Of a DNA stretch of 64,000 nucleotides, positions 46,301-55,680 are shown in pieces. Source of the stretch: an uncultured Pseudohongiella sp. (GTDB lineage: Bacteria > Pseudomonadota > Gammaproteobacteria > Pseudomonadales > Pseudohongiellaceae); contig OX638341.1 of NCBI GenBank assembly GCA_951812965.1, forward strand, positions 2,648,438 through 2,712,437, given 5' to 3'. Under the pieces are notes generated by a model. It was not told the origin of the DNA, searched no databases, and worked only from the letters and a program-made list of their open reading frames with translations. A program made the translations under genes and the position numbers. The number at the start of each line of letters is the position of its first letter. Within the stretch, counting starts at the first letter, position 1.

Positions 46301-47016
46301 GGGTGATCCATATTGAGCCACAGGCATCCGTTTTCGGACAGGCCGTCGATCTTGTTCAGCAGGGTCTCGTGGGCTGCAATCTCTTCGTCCGTCGGCTCGT
46401 AGCGGGCCAGCGCCGCCTGGGAGCCTTCCGCCTTCCTGCGCGCCTTTGCCCGGCGCTCGCTGGAACCGGACGACTTCTCCCCCAGCATCAGGCTGATCTG
46501 GCCGCCGGTCATCGCCAGATAGACTTGCGCCAGCAATTGAGAGTCGAGCAAGGCGCCATGTTTTTCCCGGGCGCTGGCGTCGATGTCATAGCGTTTGCAC
46601 AAGGCGTCGATACTGTTGCGTTGACCAGGGTGCCTGTTTTTCGCCATCTGCAAAGTGTCGGTGATCGTGCAAACAGACTCCAGGCTCGTCAGTGCAGAAG
46701 GCGTCAGGGAAAGTTCGTGGTCGAGAAAGGCGACGTCGAAGGTGGCGTTATGAACGATGAGTTCGGCGCCGGCTATGAAATCGATAAATTCGGATTCCAC
46801 ATCGACAAAAGGAGGTTTATCCTGCAATTCTTCGTCACTGATACCGTGAATTTCGAATGCTTTCGCTTCGTTTTCGCGGCCTGGATTGAGCAGGCGGCGA
46901 AACTCGCGGCCGGTCAGCCTCCGGTTTACGATTTCCACGCAGCCGATCTCGACGATCCGGTTGCCCTCGCTTAATTCCAGGCCGGTGGTTTCCGTATCGA
47001 GCGCCACGATTCTCAT
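46297..47016 (-). CDS. dnaQ: DNA polymerase III epsilon subunit (proofreading exonuclease)
   Basis: 3'-5' proofreading exonuclease of the replicative polymerase. The 239-residue product has Exo I IVALDTETTGLE, Exo II VHNATFDVAFLDHEL and Exo III HGALLDSQLLAQVY (DEDDh catalytic set). A C-terminal tail of about 55 residues should bind DnaE. Its ATG directly follows the rnhA stop with no gap, as in the conserved rnhA-dnaQ pair, here in the same orientation. Confidence 0.96.
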   Translation of the reverse strand: MRIVALDTETTGLELSEGNRIVEIGCVEIVNRRLTGREFRRLLNPGRENEAKAFEIHGISDEELQDKPPFVDVESEFIDFIAGAELIVHNATFDVAFLDHELSLTPSALTSLESVCTITDTLQMAKNRHPGQRNSIDALCKRYDIDASAREKHGALLDSQLLAQVYLAMTGGQISLMLGEKSSGSSERRAKARRKAEGSQAALARYEPTDEEIAAHETLLNKIDGLSENGCLWLNMDHP

Positions 47017-47475
47017 TCAGTTTTCCTCTTCATCGCTTCGCGGTAATTTGTCGATGCCCCGATTGGCCAGAAGATCCGCTTTTTCGTTTTCGGGGTGACC
47101 GCTATGGCCCTTGACCCATCGCCAGTCAATTTCGTGCTCACCCGCCAGACTGTCGAGTTGCCGCCAGAGATCCTGGTTCAGCACCGGCTTCTTCGCCGTG
47201 GTTTTCCAATTCCGGCGTTTCCAACCGTCCAGCCACTCGGTAATGCCCTGCAGGACATACTTCGAATCGGTAGTAATCCTTACGCTGCAGGGCCGCTTGA
47301 GTTCCTGCAGCCCCATGATGACAGCGGTCAACTCCATGCGATTGTTGGTGGTTTCCGATTCGCCGCCGTACAGCTCTCTTTCGTGGTCGCCGTAACGCAG
47401 CAATACTCCCCAGCCTCCTTTACCCGGATTTCCGCGGCAAGCGCCGTCGGTGAACAGTTCAACGCGTTTTTCCAT
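47017..47475 (-). CDS. rnhA: Ribonuclease HI
   Basis: Degrades RNA in RNA-DNA hybrids. The 152-residue product has all four acidic active-site residues: Asp in [17 protein letters not shown], Glu in [10 protein letters not shown], Asp in [11 protein letters not shown] and the last Asp in [11 protein letters not shown]. The handle region [16 protein letters not shown] is present. dnaQ follows directly and a methyltransferase gene lies 6 bases upstream. Confidence 0.97.
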   Translation of the reverse strand: MEKRVELFTDGACRGNPGKGGWGVLLRYGDHERELYGGESETTNNRMELTAVIMGLQELKRPCSVRITTDSKYVLQGITEWLDGWKRRNWKTTAKKPVLNQDLWRQLDSLAGEHEIDWRWVKGHSGHPENEKADLLANRGIDKLPRSDEEEN

Positions 47476-47481
47476 AACGGA

Positions 47482-48288
47482 TCAAGTCTGACCGAGTCCC
47501 GCGCTTCGGCCCTCGATCGCGACTATGGTCCCGGCGCGGGCGCGCAAGGGCAGCCACTTGTTCACGATCGGCGTGACCGGGGCGACCCGATTGACGCAAA
47601 GAATGATGTAGGCGCCGCCGAATGGCGAATTGATTCGTTGTCCGATACGCTCCCAACTGCGCGCGTATCCGAGCAGGGACTTCATCCTTATCGGGAAAAA
47701 ATGCAACCCATAGCGAACGCTGTCGACTTGCAGGTCCAGCAGGCGCAACCAATCGGCCACTCTTCCCGGCGCGATGAAGCGTCCGCCCCAGGGAATGCCG
47801 GCCCGGCGTCTGAACAGCCGCCACAGACCCCAACTGCTATAGGGATTGAAGCCGACCACTAGCATTCTGCCGCCGGGCCGCAGCACCCTGGTCGCCTCCC
47901 GCAGTAGCCGATGGCTGTCGCCGGCAAAATCGAGCGCGTGATAGAGCACTACAGCGTCTACGCTATCCGTGGCAAGTGGCAATTCTTCGGCATTTGCCAC
48001 CGGGAGGCCGGAATCGGGCCGATAACGGGGGGAGAAGCGGATCTTGTGGTATAGCGAACTGTCTTCGATGAAGGAACGATTGCCGGAGCTGCCGATTTGC
48101 AAAATCCGGTAGCCGAAAAATTGTTTCAGTAACGGTCCGACGACCTGGGATTCGGCACGCGCAACCGCGGCGCCCTGGGACGATTCGAACCACTCATCGA
48201 TCGATTCCACCAGCCGCGACGGCGACATGGCGGATTCCATTGCCGATGCGGGATTTCGCCGCCGGACATTACGGTGACTTGTATTCAT
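47482..48288 (-). CDS. Class I SAM-dependent methyltransferase (YafS-like)
   Basis: A 268-residue cytoplasmic methyltransferase with ILQIGSSGNRS (SAM-binding glycine loop), a motif region LPVANAEELPLATDSVDAVVLYHALDFAGD, and VLRPGGRMLVVGFNP. It sits between gloB and rnhA, as yafS does in E. coli. The substrate is unknown. ATG codons at 48240 and 48228 are alternative starts that would leave more room for promoters against divergent gloB; the chosen ATG leaves a short gap. Confidence 0.85.
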   Translation of the reverse strand: MNTSHRNVRRRNPASAMESAMSPSRLVESIDEWFESSQGAAVARAESQVVGPLLKQFFGYRILQIGSSGNRSFIEDSSLYHKIRFSPRYRPDSGLPVANAEELPLATDSVDAVVLYHALDFAGDSHRLLREATRVLRPGGRMLVVGFNPYSSWGLWRLFRRRAGIPWGGRFIAPGRVADWLRLLDLQVDSVRYGLHFFPIRMKSLLGYARSWERIGQRINSPFGGAYIILCVNRVAPVTPIVNKWLPLRARAGTIVAIEGRSAGLGQT

Positions 48289-48334
48289 TTTTCGAGTCTA
48301 TAACATGTTGCGAACGGACCAGGAAAGCCAGTTC

Positions 48335-49114
48335 ATGATTTCGCAAATCCACCCGTTGCCCGCTTTTCGGGATAACTATATCTGGACCCTGATCGACAGC
48401 GCCGGCTCCTCCGCCTGCGTCGTCGATCCGGGCGACGCCGCCCCGGTCATGAAATTCCTGGCCGCCGGCAGCCTGCATCTCAGCGACATCCTGATCACCC
48501 ATCACCATATGGATCACACCGGCGGTTTGCGCGAGTTGATTGACATGTACCGTCCGCGGGTATTCGGTCCTGCCGATATTCCGGGCATTGACATACTGCT
48601 TTCCGAGGGCGATCGGGTCGAAGTGTTCGGAGTTGATTTTTGTGTTTTCGAAGTTCCCGGCCATACCCTGGACCATATCGCTTATTTCCATGACGGCGGC
48701 CACCATGATACGCCGATTCTGTTTTGTGGAGACACTTTGTTCGCCGCGGGCTGCGGCCGTTTGTTCGAAGGCACTCCGGCGCAAATGCTCGAATCGCTGC
48801 GCAAACTCATGGTGTTGCCGCCGGAAACCGCGGTGCATTGCACCCACGAATATACGCTGGCCAATCTGGCCTTTGCCGCTGTTGCCGATCCGGCAAATCC
48901 CGAGTTGCAATCGCGTATCGGAATCGAACAAGGTAAGAGAGATATCGGCAGGCCGACACTTCCTTCCACTATTGGAATTGAACTGGCGACCAACCCGTTC
49001 CTGCGTTGCGGGAGTCCGGAACTGGCCGCAAGCGCGCGCAAGCGGCTCGGACGCCCTGTTATGGATGAAACTGAAGTATTCGCCGCGATTCGCCAATGGA
49101 AAGACCAGTTCTGA
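48335..49114 (+). CDS. gloB: Hydroxyacylglutathione hydrolase (glyoxalase II)
   Basis: Hydrolyses S-lactoylglutathione in methylglyoxal detoxification. The 259-residue product has the metal motif THHHMDHTGG, VPGHTLDHIAY, FCGDTLFAAGCGR and the C-terminal HEYTLANLAFA typical of glyoxalase II. The ATG at 48335 is preceded by AGGAAAG at 7-base spacing; the in-frame ATG at 48305 has weaker signals. Divergent from the methyltransferase, it overlaps mltD by 19 bases. Confidence 0.94.
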   Translation: MISQIHPLPAFRDNYIWTLIDSAGSSACVVDPGDAAPVMKFLAAGSLHLSDILITHHHMDHTGGLRELIDMYRPRVFGPADIPGIDILLSEGDRVEVFGVDFCVFEVPGHTLDHIAYFHDGGHHDTPILFCGDTLFAAGCGRLFEGTPAQMLESLRKLMVLPPETAVHCTHEYTLANLAFAAVADPANPELQSRIGIEQGKRDIGRPTLPSTIGIELATNPFLRCGSPELAASARKRLGRPVMDETEVFAAIRQWKDQF

Positions 49115-50340
49115 ATATTTTTCGGCGCACCCGCCCGCATTTCCGTATCCCCGGCAGTACGCGACTGTTGCTGCCGCTTGCCGCCCTGCTTTCCGCTTGC
49201 GCGGTAACGCCGCCCACGGAAGACAGGACAAGCGTTGCGGCGCCCGCACGCACCGATAGCCTGGTCGCGCCGCCGGGGGAAGGCCTACGGGAACCGCTGT
49301 ACGACGGCTATCCAGGCCGCGACCAGGAACCGGGCCCGTTGCCACGGAATGAAAATTTGTGGGACCGGATTTCCTCCGGTATGCAGCTTGAGCGGTATTA
49401 CGATCGGCCGGAAGTGCGCGAACAGGTGCGCTTGTATGCGAGCCGTCCCGATTATTTCGAACAGGTGGGCGAACGCGCTCGTCCGTTTCTGCACAATATC
49501 GTGCAGCAGATCGAACAGCGCGGGATGCCAATGGAAATTGCGTTGATTCCTTTCGTGGAGAGCGGGTTCAATCTCCATGCCAGATCCTCCAGGGCGGCGG
49601 TCGGGCCCTGGCAGTTCATGGCCGGCACCGGACGCAGTCTCGGATTGCGGGTAGATGAATGGTTCGACGGCCGCAAGGATCCGATCCTGGCCACGACAGC
49701 CGCGCTGGATTACCTGGAAATTCAACAACAGCGATTCGAAGGCAATTGGCTGCTGGCATTCGCGGCCTATAATTCAGGGCCGGCAACCGTTGGCCGGGCG
49801 GTTCGCGCGCATGAGGCCGATGCGGGAAACATTGAGTTCTGGGATCTGCCCTTGCCTGCTGAAACCCGGAAACACATACCGCGTGTTCTGGCGCTCGCCA
49901 GCATGCTTTTCGGCAGCGGCCAGACCGATTTCAAATTGCCTGATATCGCCGACGAGGAAGCGCTCAAGCTGGTCAAACTCGGCGGCGGCGCCAGTTTGTC
50001 GCTGGCCGCTGAACTGGCCGGCCTCGAAACGGAAATCATACGTAGCCTGAATCCCGGATTCCGGCAATGGTGGACTCCACCCGACGGTGGCCCCGACTTC
50101 GTACATCTACCGACAGAAAATGCCGAAGCGCTAAGACTGGCGCTGCAACGGAACCCTGCCGCCGTGCAATCGAATTCGATCCGCTTGCAGGTGCGGCCGG
50201 GAGACAGCTTGTGGGCAATCTCCCGCCGCTACGGCGTTACACTCGAAGATCTGCTGCGATGGAATTCCCTCGAAGCCGATCAATTGATTTTCCCGGGGCA
50301 GATGTTAAGAATCGCCCCACCAACCGAAAGGCTGCAATAA
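49096..50340 (+). CDS. mltD: Membrane-bound lytic murein transglycosylase D
   Basis: A 414-residue outer-membrane lipoprotein that cleaves glycan strands. It has a basic N-terminus, lipobox LLSAC, then the SLT domain with the catalytic Glu in IPFVESGFNLHARSSRAAVG, GPWQFMAGTGRSLGL and FAAYNSGPATVGRAV. A single C-terminal LysM domain follows (QVRPGDSLWAISRRYGVTLE), fewer than in E. coli MltD. It overlaps gloB by 19 bases and is followed by the POT transporter after 1 base. Confidence 0.92.
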   Translation: MERPVLNIFRRTRPHFRIPGSTRLLLPLAALLSACAVTPPTEDRTSVAAPARTDSLVAPPGEGLREPLYDGYPGRDQEPGPLPRNENLWDRISSGMQLERYYDRPEVREQVRLYASRPDYFEQVGERARPFLHNIVQQIEQRGMPMEIALIPFVESGFNLHARSSRAAVGPWQFMAGTGRSLGLRVDEWFDGRKDPILATTAALDYLEIQQQRFEGNWLLAFAAYNSGPATVGRAVRAHEADAGNIEFWDLPLPAETRKHIPRVLALASMLFGSGQTDFKLPDIADEEALKLVKLGGGASLSLAAELAGLETEIIRSLNPGFRQWWTPPDGGPDFVHLPTENAEALRLALQRNPAAVQSNSIRLQVRPGDSLWAISRRYGVTLEDLLRWNSLEADQLIFPGQMLRIAPPTERLQ

Positions 50341-50341
50341 C

Positions 50342-51904
50342 ATGGCTGAAATCAGCGTGACCGCGCCCGCCGCGAGCGGAGAATTCCTGGGTCACCCGAA
50401 AGGACTCGTGGTGTGTTTCTTTACGGAGATGTGGGAACGATTCAGCTACTATGGCATGCGCGCCTTGCTGATCTTCTATCTGACCCAGCATTTTCTTTTC
50501 TCGGACCAGGTCGCCGCGGGGATCTACGGCGCCTATATCTCGCTGGTATATATCACGCCGGTGCTCGGCGGCATCGTCGCCGACCGCTATCTCGGCGCGA
50601 AACGAGCGGTGACGCTTGGCGCGATTCTGCTCATCGCCGGCCATGCCGGCATGGCCTTCGAAGGCAGCCCCGCGGTCGAGTCCATGGTCAACGGCGCGGT
50701 CATGGTGGAGCGAGACCCGCTGTACCTGCAAATTTTCTATCTGTCGCTGGCGCTGATCATCATGGGCGTGGGCTTTCTCAAGGCCAATATTTCCACCCTG
50801 GTGGGCTCGCTCTACGAAAAGAACGATCCTCGCCGGGACGGCGGCTTTACGCTGTTCTACATGGGCATCAACGTCGGCGCCATGCTCGGCGCCCTGGTCT
50901 GCGGGTTCCTGCTGCAATACGGCGGCTTCAGTTGGGGATTCGGCGCCGCCAGTCTCGGCATGCTCGCGGGCCTGATCATGTTCCTGCGGGGCCAGCCCTT
51001 GCTCGGCGACGCCGGCGAGCCGAGCGACCCCGCGGTGCTGCGGCGCAGGCTGGCGCCGGGAATCAACACCGAGTGGCTGATTTACCTGCTGTCGCTTGTG
51101 GGGGTGCTGGTTTTCTGGCAGCTCATACAGCACCGGGCCCTCGTGGGCGGGCTGCTCGGCGCCTTTCTCGTGCTGATGACTCTCGTGGTGCTGACCTATT
51201 CCTTTATCCGCTGCGAGCCCCATGACCGCAACCGTATGCTGGTCTGCCTGTTCCTCATGAGTTACCAGATCGTTTTCTGGGGCCTGTTCGAGCAAACCGG
51301 ATCTTCGCTCAACCTGATGACAGACCGCAATGTAGACCGCGTGGTGCTTGGTTTCGAGATTCCCGCTGCGGCTTTCCAGTCGGTCAACGCTGCCTTCATC
51401 ATCCTGCTGGCGCCGCTCTTCAGCGCGCTGTGGCTCGCTCTGAACCGCCGAGGGATCGAACCATCTACGCCGATGAAATTCGCCCTGTCGCTGATCCAGT
51501 TGGGGCTCGGCTTCCTGTTGCTCGTCTATGGCGCCTCCCTGGCCGGAGATCCGCTGGCCGTGGGCCTGATCTGGCTGATTCTGCTGTACTTGCTGCATAC
51601 CATGGGCGAGTTGTGCATTTCGCCGGTGGGACTGTCCATGACCACCAAACTTTCGGTTCCCTCAGTGGTGGGTATGATGATGGGCTGCTGGTTCCTGGCC
51701 TCGGCGGCTGGAAATTACGTTTCCGGGCAGATCGCCGCAATGACAGGTTCGGAGACCGTCGGCGGCGAAGTGGTCGACGCGGGGGCGGCGCTGGCGAACT
51801 ATATCGAGGTATATTCCGCCGCAGGCTGGTATAGCATCGGTTTCGGCGTCCTGGCAATGTTGCTGGCGCCGGTCCTTAAGCATTTCATGCATGGAGTCAG
51901 ATAA
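50342..51904 (+). CDS. Proton-dependent peptide transporter (POT/PTR2 family)
   Basis: A 520-residue major-facilitator-type importer of di- and tripeptides. The proton-coupling motif is [22 protein letters not shown] (ExxER, at about residues 23-44, quoted as key residues E-x2-E-R), followed by about 14 hydrophobic segments, [10 protein letters not shown] and [24 protein letters not shown] [19 protein letters not shown]. It begins 1 base after mltD and overlaps the fabI region at its 3' end only by the alternative fabI start. Confidence 0.9.
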   Translation: MAEISVTAPAASGEFLGHPKGLVVCFFTEMWERFSYYGMRALLIFYLTQHFLFSDQVAAGIYGAYISLVYITPVLGGIVADRYLGAKRAVTLGAILLIAGHAGMAFEGSPAVESMVNGAVMVERDPLYLQIFYLSLALIIMGVGFLKANISTLVGSLYEKNDPRRDGGFTLFYMGINVGAMLGALVCGFLLQYGGFSWGFGAASLGMLAGLIMFLRGQPLLGDAGEPSDPAVLRRRLAPGINTEWLIYLLSLVGVLVFWQLIQHRALVGGLLGAFLVLMTLVVLTYSFIRCEPHDRNRMLVCLFLMSYQIVFWGLFEQTGSSLNLMTDRNVDRVVLGFEIPAAAFQSVNAAFIILLAPLFSALWLALNRRGIEPSTPMKFALSLIQLGLGFLLLVYGASLAGDPLAVGLIWLILLYLLHTMGELCISPVGLSMTTKLSVPSVVGMMMGCWFLASAAGNYVSGQIAAMTGSETVGGEVVDAGAALANYIEVYSAAGWYSIGFGVLAMLLAPVLKHFMHGVR

Positions 51905-51908
51905 AGTC

Positions 51909-52697
51909 ATGGCTTTTCTGGAAGGAAAAAGAATTCTGGTCCTTGGAGTTGCAAGCAAGTTGTCCATCGCCACGGGGATTGCCCGGGCGATGCATCGACA
52001 AGGCGCGGAACTGGCGTTCACATATCAGAACGAACGGCTGAAGAGTCGCGTGGAGCAAATCGCGGATGCGACGGGTTCAAATCTGCTGTTTCCTTGTGAC
52101 GTGACCAGAGATATGGAAATTGGCCGGTTGTTCGAAGAACTGGCGACGTCATGGGACGGACTGGACGGGTTGGTGCATTGTCTGGCATACGCTCCGGCGG
52201 GCGAGCTTGACGGCGATTACGTTGATGTCACGACTCGCGAGGGTTTTCTCACGGCGCATGAAATCAGCTCCTACAGTTTTGTCGCACTCGGCCGCGCGGC
52301 CAGGTCGATGATGGAAGGCAGAAACGGCTCATTGCTTACTTTGAGCTATCTGGGCGCGATGCGCAGCTTACCGAACTACAATGTGATGGGACTCGCCAAG
52401 GCCAGCCTTGAAGCGAACATGCGCTACATGACGGCTAGCATGGGGCCCGAGGGCACCCGGGTGAACGCGATTTCGGCGGGGCCGGTGCGTACGCTGGCGG
52501 CTTCGGGGGTAAAGAGCTTTCGCAAGATGCTGGATTACAATGCCCGCAATACGCCGTTGCGGCGCAATGTGACTATCGATGAAATCGGCAATGCGGCGGC
52601 CTTTCTCTGTTCCGACCTGGCTTCGGGAATTAGTGGTGAAGTGCTATACGTGGATGGCGGCTTCAACACTACTGCGATGGGCGCGCTGCCGGATTGA
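51909..52697 (+). CDS. fabI: Enoyl-[acyl-carrier-protein] reductase FabI
   Basis: NADH-dependent last step of each fatty-acid elongation cycle. The 262-residue product equals E. coli FabI in length. It has the N-terminal [15 protein letters not shown] (cofactor loop), FPCDVTRD, the catalytic Tyr-Lys in [14 protein letters not shown] (Y-x6-K) and [14 protein letters not shown]. The ATG at 51909 gives [11 protein letters not shown]; an earlier ATG at 51891 is inside the transporter gene. Convergent with ppiD across the 312-bp repeat element. Confidence 0.95.
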   Translation: MAFLEGKRILVLGVASKLSIATGIARAMHRQGAELAFTYQNERLKSRVEQIADATGSNLLFPCDVTRDMEIGRLFEELATSWDGLDGLVHCLAYAPAGELDGDYVDVTTREGFLTAHEISSYSFVALGRAARSMMEGRNGSLLTLSYLGAMRSLPNYNVMGLAKASLEANMRYMTASMGPEGTRVNAISAGPVRTLAASGVKSFRKMLDYNARNTPLRRNVTIDEIGNAAAFLCSDLASGISGEVLYVDGGFNTTAMGALPD

Positions 52698-53009
52698 GCT
52701 AGTGTGGTGGCTTCGATCCGTCACCGTTGTGCTGATTCCGAGAAACCAGCACGGCGTTAGTCTCCGTCTGGGGGTCGGCCTGTAGCGGGCGTGCGAGGGT
52801 GAGGTCCGGTCGGCGCAGCCGGCAAAAAGCAACGCTTTTTGAGGGCCGAACGGCTCGACATGGATGTCGAGACTGGGGGTTGGCGAAACCAAGGAAGTTG
52901 CGCCAGGGACGGCTTGAAAAATGCAAATGAAGGCTATGAGCGGGACGCATTTACTGCGTCCGCTGAAATCCCCAACTCCCAACGGTGACGGATCGAAGCC
53001 ACCACACTA
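52698..53009. mobile_element. 312-bp non-coding element with perfect 30-bp terminal inverted repeats
   Basis: The ends 52698-52727 (begins TAGTGTGGTGGCTTCGATCC) and 52980-53009 are exact inverted repeats of 30 bases. Internal hairpins are AAAAGC/GCTTTT (52825-52839), CTCGACAT/ATGTCGAG (52854-52871) and GGACGCA/TGCGTCC (52943-52961). It carries no convincing ORF and no transposase. It fills the gap between convergent fabI and ppiD, which would suit a MITE-like element. The end sequence reappears with one change at 24858-24879. Confidence 0.75.
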
Positions 53010-53025
53010 TAAAAAAGATTTAGTG

Positions 53026-54924
53026 TCAGGGAAGCGATTCGCCCAGGTCGAAGATGGATTCTGTGCGGCTGATGTCGGCGTTTTCGCGCAGGGTTTGCAG
53101 ATAACGTTCGAAATCGTTTGAGCCGAGGTCCGCGGATAGCGAGCGCGCCAGGGATTGGCGTTGTTCTTCGGGGATCTCTTCGAGTGAGCCGGGGTTTACC
53201 GCGTTCAATTCGACCACTACGAATGTTCCGTTGCCGAGGACGAGGCTGTCGAGCAATGGCCCTTCTTCGGGTCGAGACATGGAAAATACGTGTTGCGCGA
53301 TCTCGGGATTGACCTGGATTCCGTTGCGGTTGATTCCGCTTTCCTCGATCCATTCCAGTTCGTTCTCCGCCAGCAGCTCTGTCGGGTTGTCACCGGATTC
53401 CAGCGCCGTCAGGACTTCGTTGCCCAGATTTGCCGCCGCTTCCCGCTCCATTTCCGTGCGCAGCAGGACCGCGATTTCTGCTTGTACGTCTTCGAGCGGC
53501 CGAATGTAGGACTCGTTGAATTGTTCGACTCGCACTACGACGGATCTGGTGTCGTCAAGCTCCACCACGTCGCTGTTATTGCCGTCGAGCAGCACTTCAT
53601 CGGAGAACGCCGCGGCGACTACGGCGGGGTCGGCAAATACGTCCGCACCGCCGTTGCGGCCGAAGGCCTCGCTGGTCAGGACGGGCAGGTTCAATTGCTC
53701 GGAAATGGTGCTCAGGTCTCCGCTTTCGAAGGCGAGATTCGACAGATCCTCCAGTCGCGCGGAATAGATCAATTCGACTTCGGAGCCTTTCAGGTCCGCT
53801 TCGATGCGCGCGGAAACTTCCTCGAACGGTGGAAACGCATCCTGCGAGTCTTCGGTCAATTGCACGAGGTGAACGCCGAACTCGCTGACCACGGGATCGG
53901 AAATTTCTTGCAATTCCAGTTCTTCCAGCGCTGTTTCGATTTCCGGCGGAAATGCGGTGCCGTCGGTGTATCCGATATCTCCGCCAGCTTCCCCTGAAAT
54001 GGTGTCGCTGGACAATTCGAGCGCCAGCGCCGCGAAATCCTCGCCGTCGGACAGCCGCTGTCGCGCAGCCTGCGCCTGCTCAAGCGCCTCTTCCTCGGAA
54101 ATGCCGAATGTTTCGAACAGGATATGCGAAGCGCGCTTTTCCGCGGCGCCTTGATATTCTCCGCGTTCTTCCTCGTAGCGCGCCTGCAGTTCTTCGGGAG
54201 CGACTTCGATCTCTTCGGCTATCGCATCCTGGTCCAGCACCACATAACGCGCCACCACGGATTCGGACTCGCGAAAGTCCTCCTGGTTCGCTTCGTAGTA
54301 TTCGCTGATTCGTTCATCGCTGATCGCCGTACCCAGGGTACGCGTTCCGATGGGAATGGGAATGTAACGGATATCGCGAGTCTGTTGTTGCAACTCGACC
54401 AGTTGTTCGAGTTCGCCCGGCGTCAGGAAGTTCGAGCCGGCATATGCGTTGGCAATCTGCGACAGCATCATGCGCTGGCCCAAATCTTCGCGAAACATCG
54501 GCACCGACATGCCCTGGCTTGCCATGGTGCGCACGGCGAGTTCGCTGTCGAAGACGCCGTTGATCTGGAATTGTGGGGAATCGAGAATAAATCGGTCGAT
54601 CTGCGCGCTTGATACGGTAAGTGCGGATCGCTCCGCGGCCTGGCGCAGCACGACTTCATCGATCAGTTGATTCAGCGCGATATCTTCCACGAGGCCGGGG
54701 TCGAGATTTCCGGCATCGGGCCCCAGGGAAGCAAGCAGGTTCTGCACGCTGCCCTGCAACCGGAACTCATCGATCTCTTCACCGTTCACTTCCGCGACCG
54801 GCGGCGAGGCTACGAAGCCACCGATGATCGATTCCACTCCCCAAAGCGCAAAAACGGCCACAATCAGGCCGATTATCACCTTGACTACCACACCCTGGGA
54901 ATTGTCTCTGATGTTCTGGAGCAT
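53026..54924 (-). CDS. ppiD: Periplasmic chaperone PpiD (SurA-N and PpiC domains)
   Basis: A 632-residue membrane-anchored periplasmic foldase next to the Sec translocon. It has an N-terminal transmembrane helix (VIIGLIVAVFALWGVESII), a SurA_N-like region with DEVVLRQAAERSALTVSSAQIDRFI (about residues 85-115), and a central parvulin domain (EKRASHILFETFGISEEEALEQA, ISGEAGGDIGYTDGTAFPPE). A long C-terminal helical part follows. The order lon-hupB-ppiD is conserved from E. coli. Confidence 0.93.
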   Translation of the reverse strand: MLQNIRDNSQGVVVKVIIGLIVAVFALWGVESIIGGFVASPPVAEVNGEEIDEFRLQGSVQNLLASLGPDAGNLDPGLVEDIALNQLIDEVVLRQAAERSALTVSSAQIDRFILDSPQFQINGVFDSELAVRTMASQGMSVPMFREDLGQRMMLSQIANAYAGSNFLTPGELEQLVELQQQTRDIRYIPIPIGTRTLGTAISDERISEYYEANQEDFRESESVVARYVVLDQDAIAEEIEVAPEELQARYEEERGEYQGAAEKRASHILFETFGISEEEALEQAQAARQRLSDGEDFAALALELSSDTISGEAGGDIGYTDGTAFPPEIETALEELELQEISDPVVSEFGVHLVQLTEDSQDAFPPFEEVSARIEADLKGSEVELIYSARLEDLSNLAFESGDLSTISEQLNLPVLTSEAFGRNGGADVFADPAVVAAAFSDEVLLDGNNSDVVELDDTRSVVVRVEQFNESYIRPLEDVQAEIAVLLRTEMEREAAANLGNEVLTALESGDNPTELLAENELEWIEESGINRNGIQVNPEIAQHVFSMSRPEEGPLLDSLVLGNGTFVVVELNAVNPGSLEEIPEEQRQSLARSLSADLGSNDFERYLQTLRENADISRTESIFDLGESLP

Positions 54925-54965
54925 TTTTTTTTTGCCGGCAGCCGCAATTCAGTTTCCGGCTGAAT

Positions 54966-54997
54966 CAAAAATGGGCGCATCCTGGAAACGCGCCCAT
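54966..54997 (-). terminator. Rho-independent terminator of hupB
   Basis: On the minus strand the stem ATGGGCGC and GCGCCCAT (54971-54978 with 54990-54997) is followed by a short T run. It lies 89 bases downstream of the hupB stop and before ppiD, so it should separate the two transcripts. Confidence 0.75.
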
Positions 54998-55011
54998 TCG
55001 TTTAAACCCGA

Positions 55012-55033
55012 ACCGCCGGCAGTGTCCGGCGGT
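55012..55033. terminator. Second hairpin between hupB and ppiD
   Basis: An 8-base perfect stem ACCGCCGG and CCGGCGGT with a 6-base loop, followed on the minus strand by only a modest T-poor stretch. It may assist the stronger terminator beside it or protect the hupB 3' end. Confidence 0.5.
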
Positions 55034-55085
55034 CCATTTTCGTTCCGGACGCCGAAGAAATCAGCGTCGGGAAGTCCTGCTGTGG

Positions 55086-55358
55086 TCAGGAAACCGCGTC
55101 TTTCAACGCCTTGCCTGCCTTGAAGGCCGGAACCCGTGAAGCCGCGATCTGAATGGATTCACCGGTTCTAGGATTGCGACCCGAGCGCGCGCCGCGTTCG
55201 CGTACGGAAAATGTGCCAAAGCCCACCAACGCTACCGAATCGCCGCCTTTCAGCGCGCCGGCAATTGCGTCAAGCGTGGCCTCAACAGCCTGTCCGGCGC
55301 TAGCCTTGGTTACGCCGGCATTACTTGCGACCACATCGATCAGTTCAGATTTGTTCAT
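55086..55358 (-). CDS. hupB: DNA-binding protein HU-beta
   Basis: Histone-like dimer that bends and compacts DNA. The 90-residue product matches HU throughout: [32 protein letters not shown], the arm [26 protein letters not shown], and the C-terminal [12 protein letters not shown]. It lies between lon and ppiD, the conserved E. coli order. A strong promoter is upstream and a terminator downstream, so it is probably transcribed alone at high level. Confidence 0.97.
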   Translation of the reverse strand: MNKSELIDVVASNAGVTKASAGQAVEATLDAIAGALKGGDSVALVGFGTFSVRERGARSGRNPRTGESIQIAASRVPAFKAGKALKDAVS

Positions 55359-55564
55359 ACTTTACCCCTATAAGATTAGCTGGAATTCGAAATTGTTATT
55401 GCAGAAAGTGCGTTGTCTTCGAACGAACCTATTCATTAAACCCCTATCATGCAGGAATCCGCCTGCACTCTTTGCCGGTCTTCCTGACCGCGTGAAATAT
55501 GTCCGAACTTGATCCGACGCAGAAGCAGCTTGTGCCTGCTGCTCGACTGTGCTGCTACTGCGGA

Positions 55565-55594
55565 CTTATATCAATTGCGTAAAAGTACTGTCAA
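55565..55594 (-). promoter_or_regulatory. Probable sigma-70 promoter of hupB
   Basis: On the minus strand TTGACA (55594-55589) and TATAAG (55570-55565) are separated by 18 bases (ATATAA at 17). The predicted start is near 55558, giving an untranslated leader of about 200 bases before hupB. The remainder of the 322-base lon-hupB gap shows no gene. Confidence 0.72.
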
Positions 55595-55680
55595 GCAATC
55601 GGTGTGGTATCTGCACAAGAAGTTGAAAAAGACACGATTCTTGACAAAAATCACATTAATTGGCCTGGGGCGCCGCGCGG

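Noticed and set aside
45646..46974. 327-residue plus-strand frame entering dnaQ
   Set aside because: The first part is array B and the rest is antisense to dnaQ, which has complete exonuclease motifs on the minus strand.
48269..49531. 420-residue minus-strand frame over gloB and mltD
   Set aside because: Both plus-strand genes have complete active-site motifs; this frame has no recognisable domain.
50237..51598. 453-residue antisense frame over the POT transporter
   Set aside because: The plus strand encodes an intact 520-residue transporter with the ExxER motif; the antisense product is Gln/His/Arg-rich and unlike a protein.
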